A stretch of DNA of 64,000 bases from Rhizaria sp. SCN 62-66 (lineage: Eukaryota; Rhizaria, unplaced): positions 54,668 to 118,667 of the forward strand of contig MEDY01000034.1 of assembly GCA_001724265.1 (NCBI GenBank), in the 5' to 3' direction. Numbering within the stretch: position 1 is the stretch's first letter; each line of letters opens with the position of its first letter. Shown piece by piece: positions 59,089 to 64,000 of this stretch. The notes below the pieces were generated by a model that saw only the letters and a list, made by a program, of their open reading frames with translations, did not search any database and was not told the DNA's origin. The translations under genes and the position numbers were made by a program.

Positions 59089-60987
59089 ATGGGCGGTCAT
59101 CCTAAGTGTGATTGCAATGACCTCAAGAAGGCGGAGGAGTCTCTCCGTAAGCCCGGCTTTGACGTCAATCTCTTCGCGCGCGGCGCGTTCTTGTCGATCC
59201 TCACGCTTGGCCTTGCTAAGACCGTTGTCCCGGGTTTGCTCACGCGCATTCCTGGCGGCGCTGCCGTGCTGCCCGCGATCCCCACGCTGTCGATGTGCAT
59301 CGTCATCACCATCATCGTCGTCGTCACGCGCGGCATGCTCGTCGGCACCTGCTGCCTGCCCGCGCGCCAGCTCTCGGCCGCCGACATCTCCCGCCTCATC
59401 GAGACCCGCGACGCGGACATGGAGGCGCGCATCACGAACAAGCGCAACGCCATGGCGGCCCGTCTCTCTCGCGCGTTGCAGTTTAAGACCATTTCCTTCG
59501 AGGACAGCGACCTCGAGAATAAGACGGACTACAACGAGTTCACGCGTCTCCACGCCTACCTTGCCGAGGCCTTCCCGCGCGTGCACGCCGCAATGGAGCG
59601 CCACGTGATCAACAACTACTCGCTCGTCTTCAAGTGGCCCGGCAGCGACCCCGCGCAGAAGCCCTACCTGCTCACGGCGCACATGGACGTCGTGCCGGCG
59701 TCGGAGCCGGAGAAGTGGGAGGTGGACCCCTTCGCGGGCATAATCAGGGACGGCTTTGTGTGGGGCCGCGGCGCGATCGACGACAAGCAGGGCGTGCTGG
59801 GCTGGCTCGAGGCCGCCGAGGAGCTCCTCGAGTCCGGCTTCGCCCCCAAGCGTACCATCTACTTCGCCTTCGGGCACGACGAGGAGAAGTCCGGGCTGCA
59901 GGGCGCGGTGCATATCAGCCGCTGGCTGGCCGAGAACGTCGGTCCGCGCGACATCTTTGAGTTTATGATGGACGAGGGCCTCTTCATCATCGACGGCGCA
60001 GTCCCCGGACACAAGAAGCCCGTCGCATTCGTGTGCGTGGCCGAGAAGGGCTACCTGTCCCTCAAGCTCACGGTCGATAAGGAGCCCGGGCACTCGTCCG
60101 CGCCGGGCCCCGAGTCCGCGATCGGCATCCTGGCCGCGGCCGTGAAGAAGATCGAGGACCACCCGCACCCGACGCACTTCGACGGCCCCGCGCACGACCT
60201 CTTCGGCTCCCTCCGCGAGGGCTTCTCGGGCATCTTCCGCTTCATCTTCTCCAACCTGTGGCTGTTCGAGCCCGTGCTTAAGCGCGTGCTGGTCCGCAAG
60301 TCGCAGACGGCCACGATGGTGCGCACGACCTCCGCGCTCACCATCTTCAAGGCCGGCTCCAAGGACAACGTCATCCCGTCCGTCGCCACAGCCGTGGTGA
60401 ACCACCGCATCCACCCCAGCGACACGATCGAGTCCGTGACCAACTGGGACAAGAGCGTCGTTAACGACCCCCGCGTCCAGTTCGAGGTTCTGGGCCACTC
60501 GATCGCGCCCGCGCCCGTGTCGGCGCCTACGCACCCGGCCTTCGGCGTTATCCGCGACTCTATCCACCGCGTCTTTAAGGGCAACTGCGCCGTCGCTCCC
60601 GGGCTCTTCGTCGCCGCCAGCGACTCGAAGCACTACTGGAACCTCACGCCGCAGATCTTCCGCTTTAACCCGATCTGCCTGCGCGCGGACGAAGTGGGGA
60701 TGTTCCACGGCTTCAACGAGAAGATCTCGATCGACAACTACGCCGAGCTCGTCTCGTTCTGCACCAACGTCATCACGGGCAACGACGCGCGCTACGTCTC
60801 CGGCAACGCCGAGGACGAGCAGCAGGCCAGCGCCATGCAGGACGCCAAGGACATCGCCACGGGCAAGCCCAAGAAGGCCTCCGCCGCGGCTGCGGCCGGT
60901 GCCTGCGGCGACAGCAAGTGCGTGGACGCGCATGACCACGGCGCTAACAAGACCAAGGCCAGCGCAAAGGGCAAGAAGAGCGACTAA
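59089..60987 (+). CDS. Membrane-anchored M20 metallopeptidase (PM20D1/carboxypeptidase S-like)
   Basis: M20 enzymes of this branch hydrolyse peptides (yeast Cps1) or make and break N-fatty-acyl amino acids (PM20D1) with two zinc ions. The single exon gives 632 residues and ends in TAA. A hydrophobic segment near residues 65-85 (LSMCIVITIIVVV) should anchor the protein. Metal and catalytic motifs are intact: HMDVVP (H198, D200), WGRGAIDDKQ (D231), HDEEKSG (E265/E266), and a C-terminal DSKHYWNLTPQIFRFNP with H515 as the last metal ligand. GHSSAPGPESAIG marks the lid/dimerisation domain. After the fold there is an Ala/Lys-rich tail with ACGDSKC and DAHDHG, rich in Cys and His. PM20D1 and Cps1 orthology cannot be separated by eye. 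TAL follows on the same strand 1.3 kb downstream. Confidence 0.9.
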   Translation: MGGHPKCDCNDLKKAEESLRKPGFDVNLFARGAFLSILTLGLAKTVVPGLLTRIPGGAAVLPAIPTLSMCIVITIIVVVTRGMLVGTCCLPARQLSAADISRLIETRDADMEARITNKRNAMAARLSRALQFKTISFEDSDLENKTDYNEFTRLHAYLAEAFPRVHAAMERHVINNYSLVFKWPGSDPAQKPYLLTAHMDVVPASEPEKWEVDPFAGIIRDGFVWGRGAIDDKQGVLGWLEAAEELLESGFAPKRTIYFAFGHDEEKSGLQGAVHISRWLAENVGPRDIFEFMMDEGLFIIDGAVPGHKKPVAFVCVAEKGYLSLKLTVDKEPGHSSAPGPESAIGILAAAVKKIEDHPHPTHFDGPAHDLFGSLREGFSGIFRFIFSNLWLFEPVLKRVLVRKSQTATMVRTTSALTIFKAGSKDNVIPSVATAVVNHRIHPSDTIESVTNWDKSVVNDPRVQFEVLGHSIAPAPVSAPTHPAFGVIRDSIHRVFKGNCAVAPGLFVAASDSKHYWNLTPQIFRFNPICLRADEVGMFHGFNEKISIDNYAELVSFCTNVITGNDARYVSGNAEDEQQASAMQDAKDIATGKPKKASAAAAAGACGDSKCVDAHDHGANKTKASAKGKKSD

Positions 60988-61302
60988 ACACGCATCCGAG
61001 CGTAGGATGGCACCATGCGCGGACGCAGTGATGTTTGCTGGAATGTTCTTTTTTACGTTTCGCCACGAATGCTGCTTGCCGCTGTTGATGTTGTTGTTCC
61101 GTTGTCGTTGTTTTAGTTCTAATTGCTCATGCTCTTTACAGGTTACACTGATGCTGTCACTTGCTGTGCTGTTTAGGTTTGTCTTTAAGATTCCTTTTGT
61201 TCTGTTATTGGTTCTATATACATTTGTATTTTATTTTTACTGTCGCTGGTGTCTGTCCCTAGTGCTAGCTGGTGTAGTGTGTGTGCTACAAACAAACCTA
61301 AG

Positions 61303-61460
61303 AATGAAAGCGGCTGTCAACAGTGAAGAGTACTCTTTGATTAAAGAATTGAACGTATCTGTGCATAGATTTTCAATACACAAAGTATCTGTATTCTTTA
61401 TTTGAAGGCTGCTTGATTCGCTTTTGTACTTCTCGTGATATCGTGACCGTGCGTGACCGT
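61303..61460 (+). repeat. Diverged duplicate segment, copy A
   Basis: Copy A includes GCTGTCAACAGTGA followed by GAGTACTCTTTGATTAAAGA, and about 139 bp later GTGCGTGACCGT. It matches copy B at 61827-61998 in order and approximate spacing. Translated, both give AVNSE-x-Y-x-LI-x-EL. Confidence 0.6.
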
Positions 61461-61826
61461 AGCTGCAGCTGGTGACCCAAAGTCGATCGCTTAACAGCGG
61501 TCGCAGTTGCAACTACAGCAGTTACACCGCAGCAGCAGTCGCAGCCTGCAACTGGAAGAGGACATGTGGCTAGCGAACTCAGCGGTAGCGCAGGCGTGCT
61601 GGTGGGCGCTGCGTATTGCCATCGACACCGGCCCCGGCGCAAAACGCCATCGATCAACAACCCGACGAGTTCGAGCATAAATTCCAGGTCTTGCGGAGGA
61701 ATTCCAGTGATTTGCTGAGCCATCCCCGCGAACGCGGTTTTAGAGCGTCGTCAGTCCCTTTCCTTGCGCCCGCGATCTCCTTATCAAGATACGCCTGAAA
61801 CATTTTGGCCGTGACAGCAGCACAAA

Positions 61827-61998
61827 GAGTGAAAATGGCTGTCAACAGTGAGGCGTACTTTTTGATCGAAGAGTTAAAAGTTGTGTATATAGATATTGAA
61901 TACGCACAATGCCTATGCTCTCACTTTTAAACCGACATTTGTTCGTTTGCCCAACTTTTGACTCCGTTTTGTACCAAATCGCACTGTGCGTGACCGTT
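61827..61998 (+). repeat. Diverged duplicate segment, copy B
   Basis: Copy B includes GCTGTCAACAGTGA followed by GGCGTACTTTTTGATCGAAG, and about 150 bp later GTGCGTGACCGT. Many differences from copy A fall at every third base of the frame beginning MAVNSEAYFLIEELK, so the pair may be decayed coding copies. Confidence 0.6.
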
Positions 61999-62283
61999 CG
62001 GGTCTGTGCGACTGGCCGGACTCTTGGAGATGCATGTTTCTGAAGAACGCATTCCAGCATATATTGTCGGGTTACACGGGATATCGACACGAATCATAGC
62101 ACAAACGATAACAGGCTATACTTTCATATTATGATTCATTCTTAAATGGTGACTAACCCAGTCTTTGAGCCGTTTGAGTCTAACCGACTTCTCACCCCCA
62201 TCATCGACTGGTCTGACCACACCATTTCCGCTCACTCAAGATCATAAACTGTCTCTGTTGCCTTTCATACTCTGCAGCCCGCA

Positions 62284-63261
62284 ATGTCTTCTCACCTGGA
62301 GCAGCTGACCGCTATGACCGTCGTTGTCGCCGACACTGGCGACCTCGAGCAGATCAAGAAGTTCACCCCCACCGACGCGACCACGAACCCTTCGCTGATG
62401 CTTGCGGCCGCCAGCAACCCGAAGTTCGAGTCCTTGGTCGAGTCCGCCATCGCCTGGGGCGCCGAGCAGTCTGTCCCCGCCGAGGAGGTTGTCGCGCTCA
62501 CGATGGACAAGCTCGCCGTCGTCTTCGGCTGCGAGATCCTCAAGATCGTCTCGGGCGTCGTCTCGACCGAGGTTGACGCGCGCCTGTCGTTCGACACCGA
62601 GGGCACCATCGCGCGCGCCCGCAAGCTCATCGCGCTCTACGAGGCCGCCGGCGTGCCCCGCGCGCGCGTGCTGGTCAAGATTGCGGCGACCTGGGAGGGC
62701 ATCCGCGCCGCCGAAGTGCTTGAGAAGGAGGGCATCACGTGCAACCTGACGCTGCTCTTCTCCTTCGCGCAGGCCGTGGCGTGCGCCGAGGCGGGCGTGA
62801 CGCTCATCTCGCCCTTCGTTGGCCGCATCATGGACTGGTACGTCAAGAAGACGGGCGAGAAGTACGCCGACCCGGCGCAGGATCCCGGCGTGATCTCGGT
62901 CACCAAGATCTACAACTACTACAAGAAGCACGGGTACAAGACCGTCGTGATGGGCGCGTCCTTCCGCAACGCGGGCCAGATCACCCAGCTCGCCGGCTGC
63001 GACAAGCTCACCATTTCGCCCGCGCTGCTTGAGACCCTCTCCGGCGCGCAGGGCGAGCTCCCCCGCCACCTGGCCGCGCCGGCCGAGACCGAGGCCGCCC
63101 CGGCCGTGAAGCTCAGCGAGGGCGCGTTCCGCTGGGAGCACAACGAGGACGCCATGGCCACGGAGAAGCTCGCCGAGGGCATCCGCGCCTTTGCGGCCGA
63201 CTGCATCAAGCTCGAGAAGGTCGTCACTGACCGTCTTAAGGCTAAGGGCGTCAAGCTCTAA
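62284..63261 (+). CDS. TALDO1: Transaldolase
   Basis: Transaldolase moves a dihydroxyacetone unit between sugar phosphates in the non-oxidative pentose phosphate pathway, in the cytosol. The single exon gives 325 residues, the usual length for the TalB/TAL1 class, and ends in TAA. Signatures: [13 protein letters not shown] near residue 28-40, [14 protein letters not shown] with the Schiff-base lysine K132 (same position as E. coli TalB), [35 protein letters not shown] and [12 protein letters not shown]. Codon use is strongly biased to G/C-ending codons, as expected for high expression. The leader ends TTTCATACTCTGCAG six bases before the ATG. Confidence 0.98.
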   Translation: MSSHLEQLTAMTVVVADTGDLEQIKKFTPTDATTNPSLMLAAASNPKFESLVESAIAWGAEQSVPAEEVVALTMDKLAVVFGCEILKIVSGVVSTEVDARLSFDTEGTIARARKLIALYEAAGVPRARVLVKIAATWEGIRAAEVLEKEGITCNLTLLFSFAQAVACAEAGVTLISPFVGRIMDWYVKKTGEKYADPAQDPGVISVTKIYNYYKKHGYKTVVMGASFRNAGQITQLAGCDKLTISPALLETLSGAQGELPRHLAAPAETEAAPAVKLSEGAFRWEHNEDAMATEKLAEGIRAFAADCIKLEKVVTDRLKAKGVKL

Positions 63262-63872
63262 GTTAGCGGCCGGCTCGGTTACACTCCACAGTGGGGTACA
63301 GTTCTTACTTACAAGCGTATGTTTGTTTGTTTGATTGATTATGATGATATTGCGAGGGCATAGGAAGATAAATAACTGAATAAAACAACGATATTATAGC
63401 ACAAGTTCGCTTTTGCGCGTGGATTATAAGTGTTTGCGTTGTGTATTGCGAATGTGTTTCGAGTAAGGATTAAACAACAGTCAGAACAAACAACAGTCAG
63501 TAACAGCAGCGACACAAAAACAGAAGTCAAAAGAACACGTTACACGCGAGACGCAAAGTGTGCTTTGCTTGTTCTCATACCAAAAAAAAAAAACAGGGAC
63601 AAAAAACTCAGTAAAGTGGGCATCTGCAGTGAAATAACGACAACCACTTGCAGTGCCGAATCAAAGCGAAAGAGGGAGAGAGAGCGCGGGCGCGAGCGAC
63701 GACAAAGACAACAGGTCACATCACACGAAAGAAACGTGGGGGAAGTGAGTGCGCTTTGCCTTTGCTTTCTCTCCATCGACGACGACAATCAACGGCAACC
63801 ACCGCGAGCGGTAGCAGCAGCAGCAGCAGCAGCGACAGCAAAGGAGAGCTAAGAGAGCGATCAAACGAAAAC
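63262..63872. other. Convergent intergenic region
   Basis: This lies between transaldolase and the last gene (convergent). It contains an A12 run near 63581-63595, purine-rich stretches (GAGAGAGAG near 63670) and a short CAG repeat near 63812-63832. I see no gene. Confidence 0.5.
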
Positions 63873-64000
63873 TTAGAACTTCTTGGCGGGGGCAGCAGCG
63901 AGCTTGGCGGGGGCCTTGACACCCTTAAGCTCGTTGAGCTTGCCCTTGAGCTGGTCGATGGTGGTGGTGATGCCCTTGCGGGTGCGGGAGAACTCGGTCG
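63873..64000 (-). CDS. C-terminal 42 residues of an unidentified gene (5' part beyond window)
   Basis: A well-coded minus-strand frame enters from the window end and stops at TAA (63873-63875). It ends with the pattern FSRTRKGITTTIDQLKGKL, then lysine/alanine-rich sequence finishing AAPAKKF. The strong G/C-ending codon bias suggests a highly expressed gene. A basic Ala/Lys tail of this kind is common in ribosomal proteins, but I cannot name the family from this fragment. Confidence 0.7.
   Translation of the reverse strand, partial: TEFSRTRKGITTTIDQLKGKLNELKGVKAPAKLAAAPAKKF

Larger units (their letters stand above)
60988..62283. other. Long intergenic region with a diverged internal duplication
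   Basis: This 1296-bp gap between M20 and transaldolase begins with a T-rich likely 3' UTR and ends with the C/T-rich transaldolase leader (CTTTCATACTCTGCAG, six bases before the ATG). Between them are two related segments of about 150 bp. Small open frames on both strands (for example 61654-61845 minus) look protein-like in parts, but I cannot support a gene. Confidence 0.5.

Noticed and set aside
58957-60939. A 660-codon minus-strand frame opposite the M20 peptidase
   Set aside because: It is antisense to a gene with an intact active site and has only composition-driven Arg/Val/Gly-rich sequence.
61373-61845. Possible small minus-strand gene (frames around 61373-61723 and 61654-61845)
   Set aside because: Some peptide stretches look protein-like, but the frames overlap each other, lack the usual codon bias and show no recognisable domain. 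I kept only the duplicated segments as a finding.

Overview
This window is nuclear DNA from a single-celled eukaryote that I cannot place in a lineage. Coding regions are very GC-rich and code for proteins rich in alanine and low-complexity sequence, while the gaps are AT-rich. There are spliceosomal introns of 102-222 bp. The recognisable genes are eukaryotic: CEP120 (so the cell probably builds centrioles and flagella), Pelota, TELO2, CEBPZ/Noc1, MED18, mitochondrial Era, sphingosine-1-phosphate lyase and transaldolase. I see no tRNA, rRNA, transposon or CRISPR.

Layout: CEP120 (-, C-terminus outside the window); a large unknown protein (-); sphingosine-1-phosphate lyase (+); a giant mitochondrial-type PPR-like protein (-); two very long unrecognised low-complexity proteins (+ at 16.6-20.6 kb, - at 20.8-27.0 kb); Pelota with six exons (-); a 2180-residue coiled-coil/RGG protein with an N-terminal SQ/TQ cluster (-); a giant TELO2 (-); CEBPZ (-); a MORN-repeat protein (+); a small acidic LFD-motif protein (-); mitochondrial Era GTPase (+); MED18 (-); a membrane-anchored M20 peptidase (+); transaldolase (+); and the end of one more gene (-). 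Strands are mixed, with no sign of operons or strict polycistrons. The genes are mostly housekeeping: ribosome rescue and biogenesis, mitochondrial translation, PIKK stability, transcription, lipid and sugar metabolism, centriole assembly.

Main result: TAG is not a stop codon here. Nine in-frame TAG codons lie inside five genes, each followed by a same-frame continuation to a TAA or TGA. None of the 16 genes whose 3' ends are visible stops at TAG (12 TAA, 4 TGA). The contexts, one inside a polyglutamine run, favour glutamine.

Two further genome-level oddities. Nine of the 12 introns start GTACG (eight GTACGT), a donor with C at +4. And most start codons lie 0-10 nt after a splice-acceptor-like pyrimidine tract plus AG, with no matching upstream donor, which suggests spliced-leader trans-splicing or unusual 5'-UTR introns.
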